Shown here piece by piece: positions 9,745 through 19,357 of a stretch of 64,000 nucleotides of DNA. Positions within the stretch are counted from its first letter, which is position 1; every line of letters begins with the position of its first letter. A program made the translations under genes and the position numbers. The notes below the pieces were generated by a model that saw only the letters and a program-made list of their open reading frames with translations, did not search any database and was not told where the DNA came from. The DNA is taken from NCBI RefSeq assembly GCF_031585635.1, contig NZ_CP134196.1, positions 2,666,001 to 2,730,000 of the forward strand, given 5' to 3'. The DNA is from Paraburkholderia sp. FT54 (GTDB lineage: Bacteria; Pseudomonadota; Gammaproteobacteria; Burkholderiales; Burkholderiaceae).

Positions 9745-10332
9745 TTAGTCTCGCGCCCTGTCGATCGCACTGACAGCCAACTCCCGCGCTAGGTCGGCGT
9801 ACAGTTCGGCCCATTTGCCTATCAGGCTGGGATCATCGGTCAGAAAAAGCGGATGTTCGGCCCACGCGCTGACATCGGCACCTTTCCAGGCCATTTCGAA
9901 TATCCGCAACTCTTCATCCTCGCTGACACCGACGTCGACCAACTCGCAGAACGAGGCGAGGTTGGAGAGAGTGACAGCATGGGCCGTCATGCCGTGGATG
10001 GCAGCCAGCGCGCCGGTCGCCCGTTTTCGCGCGTCGTCGCGGCTACTGGCAAGCAGGAACACAATGCTGTCGTCGTGCGAGTTGTTGAATACCGCCCGAT
10101 ACAGCGAGGTCTTGCAGCGATGGCTCAGTTGCGTGCCCATGGTTGCCCCCGGTTCCGAAAACTGTTCGTCGTTTTGCTCCGCCGCCTGGGCTCCGCTGAT
10201 TTGCGCCTCCAAACGCTGCTGCCGGTCGCGGTATCTGTCGCTGCTCCAGTACAGGTAAATACCGCACACGAGCAGGCAGGCCAGCGCGAGAATCCCGACG
10301 CCCCCAAGTATCGCCAGATCCGCATGCGCCAT
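9745..10332 (-). CDS. Unrecognised membrane-anchored protein
   Basis: A 195-residue protein I do not recognise. One strong hydrophobic segment at residues 8-28 (ILGGVGILALACLLVCGIYLYW) is followed by a basic, Gln-rich stretch (RDRQQRLEAQI), which suggests a single-span inner-membrane anchor with the rest in the cytoplasm. The C-terminal 120 residues are mixed alpha in character, with no motif I can name. The start is well supported by AGGAGG 6 bases before the ATG. Its 3' end lies about 100 bases from the asparaginase remnant. No function is proposed. Confidence 0.6.
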   Translation of the reverse strand: MAHADLAILGGVGILALACLLVCGIYLYWSSDRYRDRQQRLEAQISGAQAAEQNDEQFSEPGATMGTQLSHRCKTSLYRAVFNNSHDDSIVFLLASSRDDARKRATGALAAIHGMTAHAVTLSNLASFCELVDVGVSEDEELRIFEMAWKGADVSAWAEHPLFLTDDPSLIGKWAELYADLARELAVSAIDRARD

Positions 10333-10858
10333 TTTAGGCCTCCTCTAGTCTCACGCGTGCCTCGCCCGCCATTTGCGGGACTTGCCGGCACGCCATCTAT
10401 CAGAATACGGCGGCCCCGCTCGACTTTTTAAACCGTCCCGCGCATGCACCGGACGTAGGCGGCGAAATCCACTCGCATCGCCGGCGTGGGCGTGATCTTG
10501 CGAGCGTAGGGACGTTGCTTCGAGTATCTGATGGGAGTGGTTATTGATCAATAGAGCACACCTCTCTATTGACCAATCGTTGCCGCTATAGGACGCTAGC
10601 AGGCTTACGCCATCGCATGGGGTCGGGTGAACCCCGCCTTGATCGAGACGATGGCGATTCTCGGCACCTCGGCACCGTATCGCGCGCGGCCGGTGAAAAT
10701 GTCGACCCTGGTTGGAATCTGGTCGTGCTTCAGCGTACCGGTTGTGGGCTCACGGCCGCTACCATCCAACGCGGCTCAATGAACGGCCGCAGCTCCCGCA
10801 ACAGGAGTGACGCGGTCCCACGGCATGCGCAAGCTGGCGCGCATGCCGTCCGCCGCAT
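10333..10858. other. Gene-poor interval with one inverted repeat
   Basis: No frame in these 526 bases has a convincing ribosome-binding site together with protein-like composition. The only clear structure is the inverted repeat at 10543-10577, listed separately. Confidence 0.5.
10543..10577. repeat. Near-perfect inverted repeat (14-bp arms, 7-base loop)
   Basis: The left arm ATTGATCAATAGAG (10543-10556) pairs with CTCTATTGACCAAT (10564-10577) with one mismatch, across the loop CACACCT. The left arm itself contains the palindrome ATTGATCAAT. No T-tract follows on either strand, so a protein-binding operator or an RNA hairpin is more likely than a terminator. It does not sit directly before a recognised gene. 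Confidence 0.6.
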
Positions 10859-11248
10859 CTATACACCGGCCAGCGCAGGCAGATCCACCTCATACGACAT
10901 GCGTTCGCGCCTGTTGCCCATCTCTGATTGATGAACGACGCGACTCTGACGCGGCGCGCTTTCGATACGTCGCGGCAACGGCGCCGGATAACGCGCACGT
11001 TTCTTCTCCAGAATGGCCTGGCTCAAAAACTCGGCGCTGTAGGCTTTCAACAGGTGCGCATGATGCGCTTCTATATAAGCGGCAATCTGCGCCTGTTCGC
11101 CTTCGATCATGGCCAGCAACGCCAGCGTCTGCGCATCCCAACGAAAGCGCAGGCCGAGCTCGTCGAAAGCGGCGTTATAGGCGCACAGTTGCGCCTGGAT
11201 TTCAACATGGTGCGCGCTGTCGCCAGCGTCGAATTGCAAGGGGTTCAT
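10859..11248 (-). CDS. Unrecognised small protein
   Basis: A 129-residue protein with no motif I can name. It looks helical and Ala/His/Gln-rich (AYIEAHHAHLLKAYSAEFL), with a polar, Arg-rich C-terminus, and is likely cytoplasmic. The frame is open further upstream, but I start at 11248 because GGAG lies 6 bases before it; a second ATG at 11254 overlaps that site. The 110 bases upstream are AT-rich and probably hold the promoter. It precedes, on the opposite strand, the oxalate operon that begins at 11711, which may be coincidence. Confidence 0.5.
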   Translation of the reverse strand: MNPLQFDAGDSAHHVEIQAQLCAYNAAFDELGLRFRWDAQTLALLAMIEGEQAQIAAYIEAHHAHLLKAYSAEFLSQAILEKKRARYPAPLPRRIESAPRQSRVVHQSEMGNRRERMSYEVDLPALAGV

Positions 11249-11710
11249 GGTCATCTCCATCAGCAGGTGGCACGACCAAAGAGTAGAAGAGCCTATAAAT
11301 AAACGATAGTTAAAGTTTTTTCGAAAAACGATAGTGCTTTGTTTATATATTGGTTTACCCCAAGTCGCCACAGCAACCCTATTCGCGCGCCTGAACAAGG
11401 GGGTCGTCGCCGCCAATCAAGCCATGGTCAAGGGTGACAGCTCATCCATTAGGAATGCCTAATGCAAACCATAAAATGTTTTAACTTTTACTTATTACAG
11501 TTCTCGCGCAGCATCCCCCTCAGACGTGCTGCACGACCTGTTCCCTCTTCGCCCGGCTCTGTGTTCGACGGTAAGGGTTTTCGTTAGTGCAGTTCCCTCT
11601 GGCCGACCATTGGCGCCTCGTTGCCCGCAAACTTTGCGGCGATAAAGCGGTTCGATCACGTAAGTCCAACGCGCCGCTTGAGCGCGACGGAATATACAGG
11701 AGACGGAGAC

Positions 11711-13042
11711 ATGGGACATTCCGGTGTATCGGAAAAAGGCCGCATTGCATTCACGCATCACCGCTGGGTGCAACTCGCGATCGGCATTGTGTGCATGGGG
11801 CTCGTCGCGAACCTGCAATACGCATGGACACTGTTCGTCGTACCGATGGACAACGCCCATCATTGGGGACAAGCGGCGATCCAGACCGCATTCACGATCT
11901 TCATCGTCACCGAAACCTGGCTCGTGCCCGTCGAAGGCTGGCTCGTCGACAAGTTCGGGCCGCGCCCCGTCGTGATCGGCGGTTCGCTGTGCGCGGCGCT
12001 CGGCTGGATCATCGACGCGCATGCAAGCAGTCTCACCGCGCTATACGTCGCGGCAGTCATCGCTGGGATCGGCGCGGGCTGCGTGTACGGCACCTGCGTC
12101 GGCACGGCGCTCAAATGGTTTCCGGACAAACGCGGCCTGGCGGCCGGTTTGACCGCGGCGGGCTTTGGCGCCGGCGCGGCTATCACGGTCATTCCAATTG
12201 CCGACATGATTCAGCGTTCGGGCTACCAGCACACGTTCATGTTCTTCGGCATTTTCCAGGGCGTCTGCATTCTGCTGCTCGCCACCATGCTGATCCGGCC
12301 GAAGCCGCCGGCAACCGCTGTCGTCCCTAAACGCATCGTCGCTAGCAAGATCGACTACACGCCCGGCGAGATGATCCGTTCGCCGCTCTTCTGGGTGCTG
12401 TATCTGATGTTCGTGTTCGTTGCGGCCGGCGGCATCATCGCGACCGCGCAGCTCGGGCCGATTGCGAAGGAATACGGCTTTGCCAAGCTGCCCGTGAATC
12501 TGATGGGCATCACGCTGCCGCTGCTCACGATGACGCTGTCGATCGACAACCTGTGCAACGGCTTTACCCGTCCCTTGTGCGGCTTTCTGTCGGACCGCAT
12601 CGGCCGGGAAAACACGATGTTCATGATCTTTCTCGGCGAAGGCGTCGCACTGCTGGGACTCATGCAGTTCGGCCATAACCCGTACGCCTTCATGTTCTTC
12701 GCGGCCGCCGTGTTCCTGTGCTGGGGCGAAATCTTCTCGATCTTCCCGGCGACCTGCGCGGACACGTTCGGCAGCAAATACGCCGCCGCCAACGCAGGCA
12801 CGCTTTACACCGCGAAGGGCACCGCATCGATGCTGGTACCACTTGCATCGGTGCTGTCGGCGAACGGCGGATGGAGCACGGTGTTCATCTCGGCCGCCGT
12901 GGTGTCGATCGCGGCAGCCGTATCCGCGAAGTTCGTCCTCGCCCCCATGAGAAAGCGCTGGATCGAAAACTCAGGCGCGCCGGCCAACGTGGTCATGGCT
13001 GAGGCAAGGCTGCAACCGTCGTCCGGCGGCTCGCCTGATTGA
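11711..13042 (+). CDS. oxlT: Oxalate/formate antiporter (OxlT-type MFS)
   Basis: A 443-residue MFS carrier with about 12 membrane segments. It would exchange external oxalate for formate made inside the cell. WVQLAIGIVCMGLVANLQYAW opens helix 1, and GAGCVYGTCVGTALKWFPDKRGLAAG is characteristic of the oxalate/formate antiporter subfamily. The substrate assignment rests mainly on context: oxc and frc follow directly in the same direction. The start at 11711 has GGAGACGGAGAC immediately before it; an upstream ATG at 11621 would add an unlikely polar leader. The roughly 290 bases before it include an AT-rich stretch (11460-11500) that may hold the operon promoter. Confidence 0.85.
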   Translation: MGHSGVSEKGRIAFTHHRWVQLAIGIVCMGLVANLQYAWTLFVVPMDNAHHWGQAAIQTAFTIFIVTETWLVPVEGWLVDKFGPRPVVIGGSLCAALGWIIDAHASSLTALYVAAVIAGIGAGCVYGTCVGTALKWFPDKRGLAAGLTAAGFGAGAAITVIPIADMIQRSGYQHTFMFFGIFQGVCILLLATMLIRPKPPATAVVPKRIVASKIDYTPGEMIRSPLFWVLYLMFVFVAAGGIIATAQLGPIAKEYGFAKLPVNLMGITLPLLTMTLSIDNLCNGFTRPLCGFLSDRIGRENTMFMIFLGEGVALLGLMQFGHNPYAFMFFAAAVFLCWGEIFSIFPATCADTFGSKYAAANAGTLYTAKGTASMLVPLASVLSANGGWSTVFISAAVVSIAAAVSAKFVLAPMRKRWIENSGAPANVVMAEARLQPSSGGSPD

Positions 13043-13106
13043 CTGACCACGTGAGCGCACCGCTCGTAACAAACCACACAACGCCCCGCCACCAAGGAGA
13101 GATGTC

Positions 13107-14849
13107 ATGGCAGAAGCCGACCAGCCCACAACAGACGATACGTCGACACAACAGGCGACCGAGACGACCGACGGATTCCATCTCGTCATCGACGCGCTGA
13201 AACTGAACGACATCAACACCATCTTTGGCCTCGTCGGCATCCCGATCACCGACCTGGCGCGGCTTGCCCAAGCGGAAGGGATGCGTTTCATCGGCTTTCG
13301 GCATGAGCAGCACGCAGGCAATGCAGCGGCCGTTGCCGGCTACATGACGAAGAAGCCGGGGATCTGCCTGACGGTCTCGGCGCCGGGCTTTCTGAACGGA
13401 CTCACCGCGCTCGCCAATGCGACCACCAACTGCTTCCCGATGATCCTGATCAGCGGGTCGAGCGAGCGCGAAATCGTCGACCTGCAGCAAGGCGATTACG
13501 AAGAGATGGATCAGCTGAATGCAGCCAAGCCGTATGCCAAGGCCGCCTATCGTGTGCTGCATGCGGAAGATATCGGCATCGGCGTGGCGCGGGCCATCCG
13601 GGCCGCAGTGTCGGGCCGCCCCGGCGGCGTGTATCTGGATTTGCCCGCCAAGCTGCTCGCGCAAACGATAGACGCCGTGAAGGCGCAGCAATCGCTGGTG
13701 CGCGTGATCGATGCCGCGCCGCGTCAGTTGCCCGCGCCGGAATCGGTCAAGCGCGCGATTGACGTGCTGAAGGGCGCGAAGCGCCCACTGATCCTGCTCG
13801 GCAAGGGCGCGGCGTATGCGCAGGCTGACGCCGAGATTCGCGCGTTCGTCGAACAAAGCGGCATTCCGTATCTGCCGATGTCGATGGCCAAGGGCCTGCT
13901 GCCCGACACGCACGAGCAATCGGCGTCGGCGGCGCGTTCGTTCGTGCTGCAGGAAGCCGACGTCGTCGTGCTGATCGGCGCGCGGCTGAACTGGCTGCTC
14001 TCGCATGGCAAGGGCAAGACGTGGGGCGCGGAGCCGAAGAAGTTCGTCCAGATCGACATCTCGCCGACCGAAATCGACAGCAACGTCGCGATTGCCGCGC
14101 CGGTGATCGGCGATATCGGCTCGTGCGTGGCGGCCCTGCGTGAAGGCATCGATGCCAGCTACACGAAGCCGGGCGCCGAGTGGACCGGCGCGATCGCCGA
14201 GCGCAAGAACAAGAACCTCGCCAAGATGGCCGCGACGCTCGACAAGAACCCGTCGCCGATGAATTTCCACAGCGCGTTGCGCGCGATCCGCGACGTGCTG
14301 AAGACGCGCCCCGACATCAACGTCGTCAACGAAGGCGCGAACACGCTCGACTACGCGCGCAGCATCATCGACATGTACGAGCCGCGCAAACGCTTCGACT
14401 CGGGCACGTGGGGAATCATGGGCATCGGCATGGGCTTCGCGATCGGCGCGGCGGTGACGAGCGGCAAACCGGTCGTCGCGATCGAAGGCGATAGCGCGTT
14501 CGGCTTCAGCGGCATGGAGCTCGAAACCATCTGCCGTTACGACTTGCCGGTTTGCACGATCGTCTTCAACAACAACGGCGTGTATCGCGGCACCGACGTG
14601 AACCCGACTGGCGGCAAGGACGTCGCGCCGACCGTGTTCGTGAAGAACGCGCGCTACGACAAGATGATCGAGGCATTCGGCGGCGTCGGCTATCACGCGA
14701 CCACGCCGGAAGAATTGACGAAGGCGCTGCTCGAATCGATCGCATCGGGCAAGCCGAGCTTGATCAATGCCGTCATCGACGAAGCGGCCGGCACCGAAAG
14801 CGGTCGATTGACCAATCTGAATCCGCAAAGCGCGGCAATGAAAAAGTAA
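13107..14849 (+). CDS. oxc: Oxalyl-CoA decarboxylase
   Basis: A 580-residue thiamine-diphosphate enzyme that converts oxalyl-CoA to formyl-CoA and CO2 in the cytoplasm. The N-terminal PYR domain has [12 protein letters not shown] and the conserved glutamate region [16 protein letters not shown], the latter at about residues 65-80. The C-terminal PP domain holds the ThDP/Mg motif beginning [16 protein letters not shown] and ending in NNNG. Length matches characterised Oxc proteins (about 565-585). AAGGAGA lies 6 bases before the ATG. It lies 64 bases after oxlT and 25 bases before frc, a complete oxalate-to-formate module. Confidence 0.95.
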   Translation: MAEADQPTTDDTSTQQATETTDGFHLVIDALKLNDINTIFGLVGIPITDLARLAQAEGMRFIGFRHEQHAGNAAAVAGYMTKKPGICLTVSAPGFLNGLTALANATTNCFPMILISGSSEREIVDLQQGDYEEMDQLNAAKPYAKAAYRVLHAEDIGIGVARAIRAAVSGRPGGVYLDLPAKLLAQTIDAVKAQQSLVRVIDAAPRQLPAPESVKRAIDVLKGAKRPLILLGKGAAYAQADAEIRAFVEQSGIPYLPMSMAKGLLPDTHEQSASAARSFVLQEADVVVLIGARLNWLLSHGKGKTWGAEPKKFVQIDISPTEIDSNVAIAAPVIGDIGSCVAALREGIDASYTKPGAEWTGAIAERKNKNLAKMAATLDKNPSPMNFHSALRAIRDVLKTRPDINVVNEGANTLDYARSIIDMYEPRKRFDSGTWGIMGIGMGFAIGAAVTSGKPVVAIEGDSAFGFSGMELETICRYDLPVCTIVFNNNGVYRGTDVNPTGGKDVAPTVFVKNARYDKMIEAFGGVGYHATTPEELTKALLESIASGKPSLINAVIDEAAGTESGRLTNLNPQSAAMKK

Positions 14850-14874
14850 TCTGGGCAACCACGGAGATTTCAAC

Positions 14875-16125
14875 ATGACCAAACCTCTCGAAGGCATCAG
14901 GATCATCGACTTCACCCACGTTCAAGCCGGCCCTGCCTGTACGCAGTTGCTCGCCTGGTTCGGCGCGGACGTCATCAAGGTTGAGCGGCCGGGTTCCGGC
15001 GACGTGACGCGCAATCAGTTACGCGATATCCCCGATGCCGACGCGTTGTACTTCACGATGCTCAACAGCAACAAGAAGTCACTCACGCTGGACACGAAAA
15101 AACCCGAAGGCAAGGAGGTGCTCGAAAAGCTGATCCGCGAATCGGACGTGCTGGTCGAGAATTTCGGCCCGGGCGCGTTGGACCGGATGGGTTTTTCGTG
15201 GGAACGGCTGAACGAACTCAACCCGAAGATGATCGTCGCTTCGGTGAAGGGCTTCAGCGACGGCCACCACTACGACGACCTGAAGGTCTACGAAAACGTC
15301 GCGCAATGCGCGGGCGGCGCGGCCTCCACCACCGGCTTCTGGGACGGCCCGCCGACCATCAGCGCGGCTGCGCTCGGCGACAGCAATACCGGCATGCATC
15401 TGGCCATCGGCATTCTGACCGCACTGTTGGGACGCGACAAAACCGGCAAGGGCCAGAAAGTCGCGGTGTCGATGCAGGACAGCGTGCTGAATCTGTGCCG
15501 TGTGAAACTGCGCGACCAGCAACGCCTGGAACGTGTCGGCTACCTCGAGGAATATCCGCAGTATCCGCACGGCGAATTCAGCGATGTCGTGCCGCGCGGC
15601 GGTAATGCGGGCGGCGGCGGCCAACCGGGCTGGGTGCTCAAATGCAAGGGCTGGGAAACGGATCCGAACGCATACATCTACTTCACGATCCAGGGCCACG
15701 CGTGGGAGCCGATCTGCAAGGCGCTCGGCAAGCCCGAGTGGATCGATGACCCGGCCTACAAGACGGCGGAAGCACGTCAACCGCATATCTTCGACATCTT
15801 CAACACGATCGAAGGCTGGCTTGCCGACAAGACCAAGTTCGAAGCGGTCGATATCCTGCGCAAGTTCGACATTCCGTGCGCGCCGGTGCTGACCATGAAA
15901 GAGCTGGCGAACGATCCGTCGTTGCGCGCGAGCGGCACGATCGTCGAAGTGCCGCACAAGAAACGCGGCACGTATCTGACTGTCGGCAGCCCGATCAAGT
16001 TTTCGGATCTGAAGCCGGAAGTCACCGCGTCGCCGCTGCTCGGCGAACACACCGACGAAGTGCTCGCGAGCCTCGGCTACAGCCAGCAGGACATTTTTAA
16101 TCTGCGCGAAGTGAAAGCGGTCTAA
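14875..16125 (+). CDS. frc: Formyl-CoA:oxalate CoA-transferase
   Basis: A 416-residue family III CoA-transferase. It moves CoA from formyl-CoA to oxalate, regenerating oxalyl-CoA for Oxc and releasing formate for exchange. [19 protein letters not shown] and [11 protein letters not shown] open the protein. The catalytic aspartate falls in [12 protein letters not shown] near residue 169, as in characterised Frc, and the glycine-rich loop [11 protein letters not shown] (residues about 242-252) is the Frc signature that protects the active site. CGGAG lies 8 bases before the ATG. A hairpin terminator follows at 16164. Confidence 0.95.
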   Translation: MTKPLEGIRIIDFTHVQAGPACTQLLAWFGADVIKVERPGSGDVTRNQLRDIPDADALYFTMLNSNKKSLTLDTKKPEGKEVLEKLIRESDVLVENFGPGALDRMGFSWERLNELNPKMIVASVKGFSDGHHYDDLKVYENVAQCAGGAASTTGFWDGPPTISAAALGDSNTGMHLAIGILTALLGRDKTGKGQKVAVSMQDSVLNLCRVKLRDQQRLERVGYLEEYPQYPHGEFSDVVPRGGNAGGGGQPGWVLKCKGWETDPNAYIYFTIQGHAWEPICKALGKPEWIDDPAYKTAEARQPHIFDIFNTIEGWLADKTKFEAVDILRKFDIPCAPVLTMKELANDPSLRASGTIVEVPHKKRGTYLTVGSPIKFSDLKPEVTASPLLGEHTDEVLASLGYSQQDIFNLREVKAV

Positions 16126-16163
16126 TGGTGCCAGGCAAGCCCGGTTACATGCCTGCGCTTGCG

Positions 16164-16198
16164 GATGCGGCGTCCTTGGTGACGCCGCATCTCATTTC
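16164..16198 (+). terminator. Terminator after the oxalate operon
   Basis: An 11-bp perfect stem (GATGCGGCGTC at 16164-16174 with GACGCCGCATC at 16181-16191) and a 6-base loop, followed by a weak T-rich run (TCATTTCC). It lies 39 bases after the frc stop. Confidence 0.7.
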
Positions 16199-16237
16199 CA
16201 TTCAAGCATTCTCTGTTTTTACATTCGGGGCAGCGCT

Positions 16238-16669
16238 ATGCAAAACGCCATCGACTTCCAGCAACTTGCCAATGCAATCGGCGACGCGATCATCATTTCA
16301 GACGCCCGCGGCAGCATCACCTTCTGGAATCCCGCGGCTGAACGCATGTTCGGCTTCGCGCAAAGCGAGGCGCTCGGCAATTCGCTGGACCTGATCATCC
16401 CGGAACGTCTGCGCGGCCGCCATTGGGACGGCTACCAGAAGACCATGGCAACGGGCGAAACCCGCTACGGCAACGACGTGCTGCGCGTCCCCGCCGTGCA
16501 CAAGGACGGGCGCTCGCTGTCGATTGCCTTTACGGTCGCGTTGCTGCATTCGCCGCAGAACGAACTCACGGGCATCGTCGCCGTGATCCGCGACGAAACC
16601 AGCCGCTTCCAGGAGGATCGCCTGCTGCGCAAGCGGCTTGCAGAGCTGGAGGCGTCCGCCGGCGCGTAA
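16238..16669 (+). CDS. Free-standing PAS domain protein
   Basis: A 143-residue protein made almost wholly of one PAS domain. It shows LANAIGDAIIISDARGSITFWNPAAERMFGF and later ETRYGNDVLRVPAVHKDGR, as in PAS/PAC sensor modules. There is no kinase, HTH, GGDEF or membrane segment. Small soluble PAS proteins can bind a cofactor or ligand and pass the signal to a partner. It lies just after the frc terminator and may be transcribed by read-through. A link to oxalate sensing is inference. The domain's AMPHTTGGETRYG-like region resembles the family seen in heme or flavin PAS modules, but ligand type cannot be told. Confidence 0.75.
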   Translation: MQNAIDFQQLANAIGDAIIISDARGSITFWNPAAERMFGFAQSEALGNSLDLIIPERLRGRHWDGYQKTMATGETRYGNDVLRVPAVHKDGRSLSIAFTVALLHSPQNELTGIVAVIRDETSRFQEDRLLRKRLAELEASAGA

Positions 16670-16765
16670 GCGCATCGGCCGCTCGAGCGCCCCTGCTTCA
16701 CTCCCCTTCGGTCCATCGCTGTAGACTCTGCCAGATCGCGTTTCAACCACACCGGATCAGGCAGC

Positions 16766-17692
16766 ATGGACCGCATCGACGCAATGAAGGTATTCGTCGC
16801 CACGCTCGACGAAGGGAGCCTGGCCGGCGCGAGCCGCCGGCTCGGCCGCTCGCCCGCTGCGGTTAGCCGCGCCATTGCGTTCCTCGAAGAACATGTCGGC
16901 ACGGCGCTGCTGCATCGCACGACGCGGACGATCAAACTGAGCGAAGCCGGCGAACGATATGCCGCCGCCTGCCGCCGCATTCTGACTGACCTCGAGGAGG
17001 CCGATCTGTCGATTGCCGGCGAGCGTTCCGCACCGCGCGGGCTGCTCACGATCACGGCTCCGGTGGCCGCCGGCCAGGACATGCTGCAGCCGATCATCGA
17101 CGATTTCGTCGACCGCTATCCGGCTGTCTCGGTCCGCTTGAATATGCTCGACCGCCCGGTGAGCCTCATTGACGAAGGGATGGATCTGGCGCTGCGCATC
17201 GCCCATCTGCCCGATTCGACGCTGGTGGCGATTCCCGTCGGCGAAGTGCGGCGGGTCGTTGCCGCGTCGCCCCGCTACCTGGCGAAACACCCTCCAATCA
17301 CCGAGCCTGCCGATCTTGCCCAGCATCAGATCATCTCCATGACCCACTTCGGGCTGGATTCGTGGAGCTTCCCGCCGTCGGACGGCTCGACGATTCCGCG
17401 AGTCGTGCAGTTCACGCCTCGCTTCATCGTCAACAGCATTCAGGCGGCTGTGGCATCGGCGGTCGCGGGACACGGCGTCACGCGCATGTTTTCCTACCAC
17501 GTCGCCGAACAGGTCAAGGACGGCTCGCTCAAGATCGTCCTGAGCGACAACGAGCCCGCCCCGCTGCCGGTCCACCTGCTGACGCCGCACGGGCGCCTCG
17601 CGGTGCCGAAGGTGCGCGCGTTCGTCGATTTCGCGGCGCCGCGACTGCGCCGGCATTTCGCGCAGTCCCAGCGGATCACGACGCAAAATTGA
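16766..17692 (+). CDS. LysR-family transcriptional regulator
   Basis: A 308-residue regulator with an N-terminal winged HTH (residues 3-60: MKVFVATLDEGSLAGASRRLGRSPAAVSRAI) and a C-terminal LysR substrate domain beginning near residue 90. The opening MDRIDAMKVFVATLDEGSLAGASRRLG pattern is that of the large DsdC/AaeR-like branch of LysR proteins that often control exporters or catabolic genes. It is codirectional with, and about 350 bases upstream of, two MFS exporter genes. These may be its targets, though LysR targets are more often divergent. Ligand unknown. Confidence 0.85.
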   Translation: MDRIDAMKVFVATLDEGSLAGASRRLGRSPAAVSRAIAFLEEHVGTALLHRTTRTIKLSEAGERYAAACRRILTDLEEADLSIAGERSAPRGLLTITAPVAAGQDMLQPIIDDFVDRYPAVSVRLNMLDRPVSLIDEGMDLALRIAHLPDSTLVAIPVGEVRRVVAASPRYLAKHPPITEPADLAQHQIISMTHFGLDSWSFPPSDGSTIPRVVQFTPRFIVNSIQAAVASAVAGHGVTRMFSYHVAEQVKDGSLKIVLSDNEPAPLPVHLLTPHGRLAVPKVRAFVDFAAPRLRRHFAQSQRITTQN

Positions 17693-18044
17693 ATCGCCTC
17701 GCGGAAGAATGTCTGCCGTGCGGCGTGGATTCTCTCTTCAATCGGTTCAATCTAGACTTGCTCCATCGAGGTCTCCTGGCGCAACCTGCGGTCGCTCCGG
17801 CGAATTCACCGACGCGGCCGACGCTACGCTCAACTCGAATCGGCACCCATCGCAACGGGCAGGTTCCGGCGCGCGAACGGCGGCAATAACGTCGACGCTC
17901 CAGGCATTGCATGCCACGTTGCAAGGCATTCCGCATTCAGTGCGCAATCCTGATAAGAGGCATTGCGAGCCGTGACTCTCGTACCTATCGTGTCGAGCCC
18001 ACCAGTTGGACGAGTCGGCGCGTAACCGAACAGTGGAGATAGTC
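17693..18044. other. Interval without a recognised gene
   Basis: About 350 bases between the LysR gene and the first MFS gene. Several short frames exist, but none has protein-like composition or a good ribosome-binding site. It presumably contains the promoter of the MFS gene at 18045. No hairpin with a T-tract was seen. Confidence 0.4.
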
Positions 18045-19292
18045 ATGCAACGTGCAGTCGTCAACGGACCTGGCGCGCCGTCATTCAATGTCTGGCGCGG
18101 CACGCTGGCAGGAGCCAGCGCGAGCCTTGTCGGCATTGGTCTCGCGCGCTTTGCCTATACCCCGTTATTGCCGGCGATCGTCGGCGCGCACTGGTTTCCG
18201 GCATCGACCGCGGCGTATCTCGGCGCGGCCAATCTCGGCGGCTATCTGGCGGGCGCACTGGCAGGCGACTGGCTGGCGCGGCGCTTCGACGCCACGTTCG
18301 TACTGCGCGCGATGATGTTGCTCGCGACCCTCGCGTTCGTCGCGTGCGCCTTTCCGGTTTCGTTTCTCTGGTTCTTCGTCTGGCGCTTCGCATCCGGCCT
18401 GGCCGGCGGCGCGCTGATGGTGCTGGCCGCGCCGACAGTCCTCGCGCATGTGATTCCATCGCGCAGGGGCTTTGCGAGCGGCGCGATCTTCAGCGGTATC
18501 GGTCTGGGCATCGTGGCATCCGGGACGATCGTGCCGATTCTGCTGCGTCAGGGCCTGACACAAACGTGGCTGGGACTCGCCGCGATCTCCCTCGCACTGA
18601 CCGCCGTCGCATGGAACGGGTGGCCCGGACGAGGCGAATCCGCCGTGCAACCAAAGACGCATCGCACAGCGCATGACCAGACTTATCCGGCTGCGTCGCT
18701 GCGCGCGCTCTACGCCGAGTATGCGTTGAACGCCGTGGGACTCGTTCCGCACATGATCTTTCTGGTCGATTTCGTGGCGCGCGGCCTCGGCAAGGGCGTC
18801 GATGCCGGCGCGCAATACTGGGTGCTGTTCGGACTCGGCGCGATCGTAGGCCCGCTGTTGAGCGGCCATCTGGCTGACCGCAGCGGGTTCGGACCGGCAC
18901 TGCGCGTGGCCTATGTCCTGCAGATCGCGGCGGTCGCGTTGCCGGCCGTCGTGCGAGGCCCAGCGGCACTGATCGTGTCGAGCGTCATAGTCGGCGCATT
19001 CGTGCCGGGGATCGTGGCGCTCGTGCTCGGCAAGGTCAATGAATTGCTCACGCATCATCCGGCTGCCCAGAAGGGCGCCTGGAGCGCGGCGACCACCAGT
19101 TTCGCCGTCTTGCAGGCTGCCGCGGCCTACGCCTTGTCGTTTCTGTTCGCGCACGACGGCGGCAATTACGCGACGTTGTTCGTGATCGGCGCGGTGTCTT
19201 TGGCGCTTGCTCTGGCGGTGGATCTGTTCGTGGCGCTCCGCTTCGGTTCGAAGCAACCGCCGCGAGTTCCGGCCGCCCGGCACGTGGGCTGA
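18045..19292 (+). CDS. YbfB/YjiJ-type MFS transporter
   Basis: A 415-residue membrane protein with about 12 hydrophobic segments. LVGIGLARFAYTPLLPAIV in helix 1 and YLGAANLGGYLAGALAGDWLARRF after it are the signature of the YbfB/YjiJ MFS family, whose substrates are mostly unknown. A GGAG site lies 6 bases before the ATG at 18045, which is preferred over an ATG at 18006. It is followed 65 bases later by another MFS gene, so the two are probably cotranscribed. Export of small organic compounds is the usual guess for this family. Confidence 0.82.
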   Translation: MQRAVVNGPGAPSFNVWRGTLAGASASLVGIGLARFAYTPLLPAIVGAHWFPASTAAYLGAANLGGYLAGALAGDWLARRFDATFVLRAMMLLATLAFVACAFPVSFLWFFVWRFASGLAGGALMVLAAPTVLAHVIPSRRGFASGAIFSGIGLGIVASGTIVPILLRQGLTQTWLGLAAISLALTAVAWNGWPGRGESAVQPKTHRTAHDQTYPAASLRALYAEYALNAVGLVPHMIFLVDFVARGLGKGVDAGAQYWVLFGLGAIVGPLLSGHLADRSGFGPALRVAYVLQIAAVALPAVVRGPAALIVSSVIVGAFVPGIVALVLGKVNELLTHHPAAQKGAWSAATTSFAVLQAAAAYALSFLFAHDGGNYATLFVIGAVSLALALAVDLFVALRFGSKQPPRVPAARHVG

Positions 19293-19357
19293 GCAACCGG
19301 CAGCATACCGACGCAGGCTAGCCAGCCGCGCTCGCATCTATTTGCCGGGAAGACGAT

